NCBI GenBank assembly: GCA_905233965.1
Contig: CAJOFG010000040.1
Location: 579-5,775, forward strand
Direction of reading: 5' to 3'
Length of the DNA: 5,197 nucleotides
DNA from: an uncultured Selenomonadaceae bacterium
GTDB taxonomy: Bacteria; Bacillota; Negativicutes; Selenomonadales; Selenomonadaceae
Below the pieces are notes generated by a model. The model was not told the DNA's origin, ran no database searches, and was given only the letters and a program-made list of their open reading frames with translations. Shown one piece after another: positions 1-5,197 of this stretch. The position numbers and the translations under genes are program-made. How positions within the stretch are numbered: position 1 is the stretch's first letter; every line of letters begins with the position of its first letter.

Positions 1-38
1 CGCAAGCCGAAATTGATGCGTTACTCGGAGGATACTGA
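1..38 (+). CDS. C-terminal end of an unidentified protein with an EIDALL-type tail (5' end outside window)
   Basis: The frame starting at position 3 reads QAEIDALLGGY and stops at TGA 36-38. A factor-type terminator follows 34 nt later, as expected at the end of a real gene. The tail resembles the S-Q-x-E-I-D-A-L-L peptide known from the N-termini of flagellar switch proteins FliM and FliN/FliY, and it also occurs as a short tail on other chemotaxis-related proteins. Here it lies at the C-terminus, so the protein is not simply an ordinary FliM. Only 11 residues are visible, so the identity is tentative. Frame 1 is also open here, but it runs through the terminator hairpin and is less likely to be coding. 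Confidence 0.5.
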   Translation, partial: QAEIDALLGGY

Positions 39-71
39 AGAAATTTCACACAACAAAATAAACACAAAAAA

Positions 72-108
72 CTCCGACGAAAATTTTTTCATCGGAGCAA
101 TTTTTTTA
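72..108. terminator. Bidirectional intrinsic terminator
   Basis: An outer stem CTCCGA (72-77) / TCGGAG (92-97) continues through an inner GAAA/TTTC stem with a small AT loop. On the plus strand it is followed by CAATTTTTTT (98-107). On the minus strand it is followed by TTTTTTGTGTTTA (complement of 60-71). At the junction of the two stems the plus transcript has a C-A mismatch, while the minus transcript has a U-G wobble. The hairpin is therefore slightly better paired in the minus direction. It sits between the end of the plus-strand gene on the left and the minus-strand genes on the right, so it can end both converging transcripts. Confidence 0.85.
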
Positions 109-143
109 TTGTACGAACGAAAAAATTATGACAAAAAATTTTT

Positions 144-383
144 TCAGCCGGCAGTAATGTAGGGATAAATATTTTTTTCGATGAGTCACTTTTTATCAAC
201 GTCGTACAGAATCGGAATTTCTTTCCCGGCATATTTTATTTTCGCACCTGAAATTTTTTCCGCCGACTCAACTTTTTCGTCGCCGAACGAATTACTCAAA
301 ATTGCACCCGTCGCAGTCAACTCGGCAATTTTAAAAAATCTCTCCGCGAAATCGGAATCAAAAATTTTTGCACGAAATTTATC
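144..383 (-). pseudogene. Decayed small gene, unrecognised family
   Basis: Reading the minus strand from 383, an open frame begins after TAG 386-384 and gives a protein-like sequence: AERFFKIAELTATGAILSNS, later KEIPILYDVDKK, then TGA at 188-186. The same frame continues as LIEKNIYPYITAG to a second TGA at 146-144. The codon style (AAA, ATT, GCC, GGC) matches the neighbouring genes. No normal start codon lies in this frame. A GTG at 373-371 has an AGGA site with 8-nt spacing, but its frame runs to a stop after 18 codons, and reaching the long frame needs a -1 shift at the A5T5 run (363-370 region). The gene therefore carries two apparent lesions, a frameshift near the start and a nonsense TGA, possibly from TGG. 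Read through both, the product would be about 76 residues. I do not recognise the family. Alternatives are sequencing errors, or frameshifting and read-through of a live gene. It lies just downstream of the 1082-aa gene and could be co-transcribed with it. Confidence 0.6.
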
Positions 384-410
384 CTATCAAAAAATTTTTT
401 ACGAAATTTA
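357..410 (-). repeat. Pair of 25-nt imperfect direct repeats after the large gene's stop
   Basis: On the minus strand, copy 1 (410-386) and copy 2 (381-357) both start TAAATTTCGT, continue with an A-run then a T-run, and end in GAT. They match at about 22 of 25 positions and are offset by 29 nt. Copy 1 includes the TAA stop of the 1082-aa gene. Copy 2 includes the candidate GTG start region of the decayed gene. The arrangement suggests a short tandem duplication. The A/T-rich interior makes part of the match cheap, but the shared TAAATTTCGT block and the terminal GAT do not come from homopolymers alone. Confidence 0.6.
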
Positions 411-3400
411 TTTTTTCGGGACGGTCAAACTGTCCGGCTTGGAAGGTTGAACGTCAAAATATTTTTCGTCCTCTTTTGAAGTCAGAAGTTTGACGACGGA
501 GCCGGGCGAAACGTCTTTCCAAATTTCGTCGGGTAAATTTATTTCCAATCTGTTGCCGGGGAACCCGTTTTTGTATTCGCGCACCGTATCCAAAATTTGC
601 GTCGAAGAATCTTTCAATTCGATATTCATTCGCCCGTCTTTCCGGCACGCCAAAAAAAGTCGCGGGGTTTCCTTCGCGTCGCTCTCGACAATCAGTCGGC
701 AGTCTTTCGCTTGAGATTTTTTTGTGAAAATTCCGCTCGTCCCCCACTCCAGCCGGTAGGAAATTATCGACTTCGGGCGATTGTTCAAAGTTATTTTCGC
801 CGGCACGGAAAAAACATTCGAGCCGTCTTTCAATTTATATTCGCCGATAACCGTGATGTAAAGTTCCTTCATCGGCAAATGCGATTGCGAAATGAACGTG
901 TCTTGATTGTATTTCGTCGTGTAAATTCTGTTCAAATGCCGGGCTTTTGCGTCCTCAATCGTCGCGTAACGCTCCTCCGAATCCTCCGTGTTTATCTTGT
1001 AATGAATCAGGTACAAATTTTTCGGAATTTTTTTCAGCACAAGTTTTAAACCGTTTGCGTCGATTTGAGTTTTCTTTTCGTCAATTTCGCACGGCTCGAC
1101 GTTTGCGGCGGTGACAATCCCGTTTAAAATTCCCAAGTCCTTCGTCGCGCTGATGACGGCAATTTTCGTCAACTCGCCGGGCATACGAAATTCGCAAAAT
1201 TGATCCGTACTTTCGGCGCGTTTCAAAATCAATCCGTTGCCGAAAAATTCGTCGATTTTATCCAAGTCGAAAATTTTTCCCTCCGGAATTTTTATGTCGG
1301 AAGATTTTTTATCCGGCGAAATTTCTTTGAACCAAATATCAAATTCGCCGGCAGATTTCCAGCCGAAAGAAATTTTTCCCTTCTCCGTGATGAAGTTCAA
1401 ATTTTCAATCGGGCGCGGCGGCAATTCCGGAGTGAGCGTGACGGTAAGACCGTAACTGTATTTTCGCACGGAATTTTTTTTCCAAATCTTGTTTATTTTT
1501 TCGTCGCCGACTTCAACCAAAAGTTTTTCGCGCTCGGCAACTTCGTCCTCCGCAGAATTGTAAACGCATTGCAACCGGTATTGATACTGTTTCCGATTTT
1601 TAACAGCCTTATCGACGAACGGAGATTGAATACAATCGGCGACGACGACGCTGTTGCCTTCGCTGTCGCTGCGCAGAATCCGAACGCCCAAGCAATTATC
1701 GGAGGGCAACTTCCAAATAAATTTGCAATGCCCGTCCTCCGTCTTTGCAATCAATTTATTTTCTTCAAGGTCGCCGTAATGAACGACACTGCAAGTCGTC
1801 GGGTCGGAAATTGAGCCGAGCCGAACCGCAAAGACAGCGTAACCGTACAAAACGCCGGCTTTAACGTCGCTGTCGGTAATTTCAAATTTGTCGGTGTTCT
1901 CCGCGATAATTTCTCCGTCGCGGAAATTTTTGGGAATGCCGTCCTTTTTTTTGACGACGGTATAGACAACGCCCAAATCATTATCCGGTTGCCAGGCGAT
2001 TGTGCAAATCAAATTCGTGCCGGCTGAAGTCATTGAGGTTGACTTCGCGTTGACGGAAATTTTGCTGAGGATTGACGAACCGGAATTTTTCGCCGGAGAA
2101 TTTTGCGCCGGAGAATTTTCTTTGACGGTCGCGGAAATTTTCAGCGGCTTTTTCGGCTTGATGAGTCGGAGTCTGTCCCGCGCCGGTTTGTAGTCTTTAA
2201 TCTTGCGCAAAATTTCCATGCAGTCACTCACGGCTTTATCCGGGTGCGCACTCAAGCCGGGCATTTTATTTTCAGCCCACTTAATCAATTCGCGTTTCTT
2301 TAACTCCGACGCGATTTTATTCATTCGCCATTCGATTTTTTTCAAGTCGGGCGATTCCGGTCGGGCAAGTCGCGCCTTCGCAAAAACTTTTATCACTTCC
2401 GCCAAAACTTGATTGACATCTTCGTCGAAAGATTTTGCGCCGCGATCCACAAGGTCGAGCATGGAATTTGCATATTCGAGATAACTTTCAAATTTCCGGT
2501 ACTCACTCAGCGAAAATTTGCAGGCGGTACATTTTTCCGCGTCCGCCGGAACTTTTTTGCCGCACTTCGGACACTCCATGTAAAAATTTTCGCCGCAAAC
2601 TTTGCAAGTCGCCCGCGCCGCCTCTTCACGCGTCCGGAAACTTTCAAACGCGCCGCAATTCGGACAAGTCACATTGAAAAAAATTTCTCCGGTATCGTTC
2701 ACCGACTCGTAAGGATCGCGCATAAGTCCGGCGGCTTTGTTGTAAAGTGCCGCGCTCAATTCGTAATTCAAAAAGTTCGGGAAGGTGCGACGAATCCGAT
2801 TTATGCAGTTGTCGGCAAAATATTTGTCGCGCTTGAAAACGTCCGGCGCGGCTTTGAGTTTCGCGAAAAAATCCGAAAGTTTTTCCAACTTCAGCGAATG
2901 GTCGTACTTGAACCGGTTTTCGTCGGAATTGAAAATTTTTGTCTGCGCGAGATTGAGCAGAGCTTTAATCGACTGCCAAGCCGGAATGGGCGCGGAAACT
3001 TTTTTTGCCTCCGTGCTGAAAATTTCGCGCAAATCGTCCGTATCCCGCTGTTTGTAATAATCCGGCGACGGCTCGACTCGATTTTCGATGTAGTAGGCGA
3101 ATTCGTAAAAGTTGTGCACTTCCGAAGACCACGGATAATTTTTTTCGTCCGGCACTTTTTGGAAAGCGGCGAAATTTTTTCCCAAGTCCGCCATGACGGA
3201 GTCGGAGAGGAAAAAATTTGTCAGCGTTTCCAAAATTGATTTTGTCGTTCGCGGATTTTTTATTTCAAAACCCTGTTCCTTGTAAGTCGCCTCAATCGTC
3301 GCGATACTCAATTTCAATTTGTCTTTAATCTGTTTTATTTGCGAACCGTTGACTTGCAAAGTGCCGGAGGTGTCGCCGCGCTGAATGTCGATGTACAACC

Positions 3401-3656
3401 GGAGTTGCTCCGTCCTCTGCTGTTTGAGCGCGTCGGCCTCGCGGTGACGGAGCCGGGCATTTTCGATTGTCTGCACGATGTAATTGTCCATTTCCAATTC
3501 GGATTTAATCGTACTCAACCGGTTCGGGTCAACCGTCGTATTTTGTTCGGCGGTCAATCTTTTTTTCCATTCGTCGTGAGCCGCACGAATTTTTTTCAAA
3601 TTGTCGGGAGGATCAAATTCCAAGCCGAGCATTTCAAAAATATTTCGTCTTGCCAA
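408..3656 (-). CDS. Large zinc-ribbon, fibronectin-III-like protein with J-domain-like N-terminus (1082 aa)
   Basis: Translation starts at TTG 3656-3654. A GGAGG site (3672-3668) lies 11 nt upstream, and there is no in-frame ATG before it. Residues 1-90 are helical and start NIFEMLGLEFDPPDN, reminiscent of a J-domain (F-E-x-L-G-L), but the diagnostic HPD is absent. Residues 100-310 are predicted helical. Two zinc ribbons follow: C331/C334 with C351/C354, and C362/C365 with C376/C379. Residues 385-500 are charged and helical. Residues 513-525 form an N-S-P-A linker. From about 545 to the end come beta-rich repeats: FN3-like units at about 545-630 (W555, Y604/Y606) and 638-720 (W648, Y691/Y693), then less clear ones to 960, and a distinct C-terminal domain. 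No signal peptide or membrane segment is seen, so it is probably cytosolic. The architecture suggests a scaffold or chaperone-associated protein, but no catalytic motif is visible and the function is unknown. The reading frame is intact. Confidence 0.9.
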   Translation of the reverse strand: MARRNIFEMLGLEFDPPDNLKKIRAAHDEWKKRLTAEQNTTVDPNRLSTIKSELEMDNYIVQTIENARLRHREADALKQQRTEQLRLYIDIQRGDTSGTLQVNGSQIKQIKDKLKLSIATIEATYKEQGFEIKNPRTTKSILETLTNFFLSDSVMADLGKNFAAFQKVPDEKNYPWSSEVHNFYEFAYYIENRVEPSPDYYKQRDTDDLREIFSTEAKKVSAPIPAWQSIKALLNLAQTKIFNSDENRFKYDHSLKLEKLSDFFAKLKAAPDVFKRDKYFADNCINRIRRTFPNFLNYELSAALYNKAAGLMRDPYESVNDTGEIFFNVTCPNCGAFESFRTREEAARATCKVCGENFYMECPKCGKKVPADAEKCTACKFSLSEYRKFESYLEYANSMLDLVDRGAKSFDEDVNQVLAEVIKVFAKARLARPESPDLKKIEWRMNKIASELKKRELIKWAENKMPGLSAHPDKAVSDCMEILRKIKDYKPARDRLRLIKPKKPLKISATVKENSPAQNSPAKNSGSSILSKISVNAKSTSMTSAGTNLICTIAWQPDNDLGVVYTVVKKKDGIPKNFRDGEIIAENTDKFEITDSDVKAGVLYGYAVFAVRLGSISDPTTCSVVHYGDLEENKLIAKTEDGHCKFIWKLPSDNCLGVRILRSDSEGNSVVVADCIQSPFVDKAVKNRKQYQYRLQCVYNSAEDEVAEREKLLVEVGDEKINKIWKKNSVRKYSYGLTVTLTPELPPRPIENLNFITEKGKISFGWKSAGEFDIWFKEISPDKKSSDIKIPEGKIFDLDKIDEFFGNGLILKRAESTDQFCEFRMPGELTKIAVISATKDLGILNGIVTAANVEPCEIDEKKTQIDANGLKLVLKKIPKNLYLIHYKINTEDSEERYATIEDAKARHLNRIYTTKYNQDTFISQSHLPMKELYITVIGEYKLKDGSNVFSVPAKITLNNRPKSIISYRLEWGTSGIFTKKSQAKDCRLIVESDAKETPRLFLACRKDGRMNIELKDSSTQILDTVREYKNGFPGNRLEINLPDEIWKDVSPGSVVKLLTSKEDEKYFDVQPSKPDSLTVPKK
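2090..2119 (-). repeat. 15-bp in-frame tandem repeat encoding an N-S-P-A linker
   Basis: On the plus strand, CGCCGGAGAATTTT occurs at 2091-2104 and again at 2106-2119, a 15-bp period. On the coding strand this gives ENSPAQNSPAKN (residues 513-524 of the 1082-aa protein). The period is a multiple of three, so copy number can change without breaking the frame. It lies between the helical/zinc-ribbon half and the FN3-like half and probably acts as a flexible hinge. Confidence 0.8.
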
Positions 3657-3667
3657 AATTTTTTTAA

Positions 3668-3710
3668 CCTCCGAATTTAAATTACCCCTCCGATTTTTTT
3701 TTCGGAAGGG
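3668..3710 (-). promoter_or_regulatory. Leader hairpin and Shine-Dalgarno of the 1082-aa gene
   Basis: In the minus transcript, CCCUUCCGA (3710-3702) can pair with UCGGAGGGG (3693-3685) across an eight-A loop, giving nine pairs including one U-G. The plus-strand version has a C-A mismatch, and no U-tract follows on either side, so it is not a typical terminator. The right arm contains UCGGAGG, and exactly the same heptamer recurs at 3674-3668 as the likely ribosome-binding site. The left arm could pair with either copy (9 versus about 7 pairs). This would allow two alternative structures, one of which hides the ribosome site. The regulatory role is inference. Confidence 0.45.
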
Positions 3711-3739
3711 CTCCGTACAAAAAAATTTTTTCCGCGCAA

Positions 3740-3767
3740 ATTATATAATACTTCCGGAAAAAATCAA
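3740..3767 (-). promoter_or_regulatory. Sigma-A-like promoter for the 1082-aa gene
   Basis: On the minus strand a perfect TATAAT lies at 3745-3740. A TTGATT (-35, four of six consensus bases) lies at 3767-3762 with a 16-nt spacer. Transcription would start near 3733, giving a leader of about 75 nt that contains the hairpin at 3710-3685. The -35 box overlaps the TGA stop (3766-3764) of the DUF218 gene. The spacer holds the palindrome TTCCGGAA (3752-3759), a possible but unsupported operator. Confidence 0.6.
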
Positions 3768-4531
3768 ATACCGAAAAAATTCATGACGAACAGCCGGAAA
3801 TTTTCGCGAATGAAAATTACGTTCAGCCACAGCGCGCCGGCATCCGGGCAAAGTTTCATCAAATTGAATTTCGTTTCGCCCGGCGTCATGTAATCGGTCG
3901 GGAAGGGAATTACTTCGACGTTTTGCCGTGAAAAATTTTCGACGGCTCTTTTTATGTGGAAAGCGGAAGTAACCAGAATCGGCTTGCGGAAATTTTTTTC
4001 GCGCAAAATTTCTGCGGAGTAAATCGCGTTTTGCGTCGTCGTCAAACTTTCCGGTTCGACAAAAATTTTTTCGTCCGGCACGCCGAGAGATTTTAAGACT
4101 TCTGCGGAAATTTTCGCCTCGTCACCGGAGTCCTCGTAAACTTTTCCTCCGCTGACAAGCACCGGCAAATTTAATTTTTTGTGCAACCTTGCCGCCGTCA
4201 AAATTCTGTACGCCGAACTTGAATATAACGCGCCTTGCCCGTCAACGTCCGGAATGTTCGCGCCGGCTCCTCCGCCCAAAACGATTATGATGTCGGCTCC
4301 GCTCTCCTCAATTTTTTCCGGCGGCAAAAATTCACGCTCGAAACTCCCGACAAATTTTTCCGCAAAAAATCCGGTGCAGAGCAACCAAAAAATTAAAGTC
4401 ACCGTCCCGGAAAAAATTGCCGCGCCGAAAAATTTTTTTCGCACCGAATAAAAAGTTACGGCAAAAAATAAAATCACAAAAATCCCCGGCGGCAAAATCC
4501 AACCCGCCGCAAATTTGAAAAAGTAAATCAA
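3764..4531 (-). CDS. YdcF/ElyC-type DUF218 membrane protein (255 aa)
   Basis: The protein has two N-terminal membrane segments (about residues 7-29 and 34-57) followed by a DUF218 domain (about 78-215). This matches the length and layout of Escherichia coli ElyC (about 260 aa). Family motifs visible are DIIIVLGGG (80-88), the R109 to A114 helix, PVLVSGG (123-129), the E-P-E-S-x-T-T-x-x-N-A block (159-169) and ILVTSAFHIKRA (185-196). The C-terminal stretch P229-DAGAL through the I-R-E-N-F-R-L region fits the end of YdcF-type proteins. In enterobacteria ElyC affects envelope and peptidoglycan biogenesis, and the biochemical activity of the family is not settled. I therefore give no gene symbol. 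The domain probably faces outside the cytoplasmic membrane. The start is TTG 4531-4529 with a GGTGA site 6 nt upstream, and there is no better ATG. The next gene downstream on this strand follows after 107 bp with its own promoter. Confidence 0.88.
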   Translation of the reverse strand: MIYFFKFAAGWILPPGIFVILFFAVTFYSVRKKFFGAAIFSGTVTLIFWLLCTGFFAEKFVGSFEREFLPPEKIEESGADIIIVLGGGAGANIPDVDGQGALYSSSAYRILTAARLHKKLNLPVLVSGGKVYEDSGDEAKISAEVLKSLGVPDEKIFVEPESLTTTQNAIYSAEILREKNFRKPILVTSAFHIKRAVENFSRQNVEVIPFPTDYMTPGETKFNLMKLCPDAGALWLNVIFIRENFRLFVMNFFGI

Positions 4532-4537
4532 GGCGAA

Positions 4538-4559
4538 TCACCCGGAAAAAATTATAACA
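4538..4559 (-). promoter_or_regulatory. Extended -10 promoter and ribosome site of the DUF218 gene
   Basis: On the minus strand TGTTATAAT (4559-4551) is a TG-n-TATAAT extended -10 element, which can work without a strong -35. The sequence near 4580-4575 (TGATAA) is only a poor -35. Initiation about seven bases downstream would fall near 4544. That leaves a leader of only about 13 nt, with the GGTGA ribosome site (4542-4538) almost at the 5' end and 6 nt before the TTG start. Confidence 0.6.
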
Positions 4560-4623
4560 CGGCGAAAAAATTTTTTATCACGACTCAAAAAAATATTTCA
4601 GAAAAATTATTTTTTTTTCGGCA

Positions 4624-4650
4624 AGGATATTTAAAGCGTGTATAGAATTT
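4624..4650 (+). promoter_or_regulatory. Possible sigma-H-like promoter upstream of the UPF0173 gene
   Basis: AGGATAT (4624-4630), an 11-nt spacer and ATAGAATTT (4642-4650) fit the Bacillus sigma-H consensus (RnAGGAWWW, 11-12 nt, RnnGAATWW) at every informative position except the first purine. For sigma-A, TATAGA (4641-4646) is a fair -10, but no good -35 lies 16-18 nt upstream. The element is placed correctly for the gene at 4688. Such short A/T-rich matches arise by chance, so this is a candidate only. Confidence 0.3.
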
Positions 4651-4687
4651 TAAAGTTGACGATTGAATAAAAGGGGAGGCGGTTAAA

Positions 4688-5197
4688 ATGGTTACGTTAA
4701 ATTACTACGGTCACGCCTGTTGTCGGGTTGACGACGGCAAATACAAAATTTTGTTCGACCCGTTCCTGACCGGAAATCCTTTGGCGGCGATAAAGCCGGA
4801 GGAAGTCAAAGCCGATTATATTTTCGTAACGCACGTTCACGGCGACCATGTCGGCGACGCACACATCATCGCGCAAAAAAATAATGCGGTCTGCGTGGGT
4901 ATTCCGGAAATTATGACGGCGGCGGGCGACAATTTCAAAACCGTTGAAATGAATCTCGGCGGCACAATCGAATTGCCTTTCGGGTTTGCCCGGATGGTTC
5001 CGGCCTTGCACAGCTCCGGAATTGCCGGCGGCGTTCCCTGCGGCTACGTTGTCGGCATCGGCGGTAAAGTAATTTATTTCGCCGGCGACACTTGCCTTTT
5101 CGGCGACATGAAACTGATCGGCGAACGCGACAAAATCGACTGGGCACTTCTTCCGATAGGAGATCATTACACGATGGGAATTGAGGACGCGGCAAAG
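4688..5197 (+). CDS. UPF0173 metal-dependent hydrolase, YtkL-like (3' end outside window)
   Basis: This is a metallo-beta-lactamase-fold protein of the UPF0173 family, like Bacillus YtkL. The visible 170 residues are about three quarters of the usual length of roughly 227. Family motifs are in order: Y-x-G-H-A (7-10), D-P-F-L-T-G-N-P (24-31), the metal-binding H-V-H-G-D-H (H49, H51, D53, H54), H108 in A-L-H-S-S, A-G-D-T (D134) and L-P-I-G-D-H-Y-T-M-G (155-164). The last metal-ligand histidine, expected further on, is beyond the window. Two metal ions are expected in the active site, and the physiological substrate is unknown. No signal peptide is seen, so the protein is cytosolic. ATG 4688 is well supported by GGGGAGG (4673-4679), 8 nt upstream. 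The gene is transcribed away from the DUF218 gene, and the shared intergenic region is 156 bp. Confidence 0.93.
   Translation, partial: MVTLNYYGHACCRVDDGKYKILFDPFLTGNPLAAIKPEEVKADYIFVTHVHGDHVGDAHIIAQKNNAVCVGIPEIMTAAGDNFKTVEMNLGGTIELPFGFARMVPALHSSGIAGGVPCGYVVGIGGKVIYFAGDTCLFGDMKLIGERDKIDWALLPIGDHYTMGIEDAAK

Noticed and set aside
1..165. Open frame 1 on the plus strand from the window edge to TAG near 165
   Set aside because: It passes through the terminator hairpin and its U-tract, and frame 3 gives a more natural gene end.
186..188. TGA read as selenocysteine or tryptophan
   Set aside because: The DUF218 gene ends at TGA, so TGA works as a stop here, and no obvious SECIS-like hairpin was seen directly after it. 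A nonsense mutation explains it more simply.
181..450. Plus-strand ORF of 89 codons
   Set aside because: It lies opposite the decayed minus-strand gene and the end of the large gene, has no ribosome site, and is rich in F and S as expected for an antisense shadow.
2409..3239. Plus-strand ORF of 276 codons inside the large gene, with similar ones at 1200-1814 and 597-1049
   Set aside because: They are antisense to an intact gene with clear zinc-ribbon and FN3-like features. Their products are rich in F and R with no recognisable motif, typical of shadows from this codon usage.
3685..3710. Intrinsic terminator for the DUF218 gene
   Set aside because: The hairpin is not followed by a U-tract on the minus strand and lies downstream of a good promoter, so a leader structure is the better reading.
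4638..4670. Ten-codon GTG ORF ending just before the hydrolase ribosome site, with AAGGA upstream
   Set aside because: It is too short to judge, has no run of regulatory codons, and overlaps the candidate promoter. It could be a leader peptide but nothing supports this beyond chance.
4697..5167. Minus-strand ORF of 156 codons opposite the hydrolase
   Set aside because: The plus-strand frame carries all UPF0173 metal-binding motifs, so the opposite frame is a shadow.

Overview
The window looks like a chromosomal segment of a Gram-positive-type (Firmicutes) bacterium, possibly a diderm Negativicute related to the selenomonads. This placement is inference: strong GGAGG-type Shine-Dalgarno sites, TTG starts, sigma-A promoters with TATAAT boxes, a YtkL-type hydrolase, and an unusual mix of A/T homopolymer runs (AAAATTTT) with GC-rich codons. 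No mobile element, CRISPR array, tRNA or rRNA gene is visible.

Layout from left to right. (1) Positions 1-38 hold the last codons of a plus-strand gene whose tail resembles the EIDALL peptide of flagellar switch proteins. (2) A hairpin with U-tracts on both sides (72-108) can terminate transcription from either direction. (3) A decayed minus-strand gene remnant (144-383) carries a displaced start and an in-frame TGA. It is separated from the next gene by two near-identical 25-nt direct repeats. (4) A large minus-strand gene (408-3656, 1082 aa) encodes an apparently cytosolic protein with a degenerate J-domain-like N-terminus, two four-cysteine zinc ribbons and several fibronectin-III-like beta domains. 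(5) Upstream of it on the same strand lies a YdcF/ElyC-type (DUF218) membrane protein gene (3764-4531). (6) A 156-bp divergent intergenic region separates that gene from a plus-strand UPF0173 (YtkL-like) metallo-beta-lactamase-fold hydrolase gene, which runs off the right edge (4688-5197).

Gene relations. The DUF218 gene and the large gene point the same way, 107 bp apart. The large gene has its own sigma-A-like promoter overlapping the DUF218 stop codon, so it can be expressed independently, although read-through from upstream is possible because no clear terminator lies between them. Its leader can form a hairpin containing a copy of the Shine-Dalgarno sequence, which suggests possible translational control. 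I see no complete, recognisable multi-gene defence or metabolic system. The least ordinary items are the large zinc-ribbon/FN3 protein with its structured leader, and the decayed gene with its flanking repeat.
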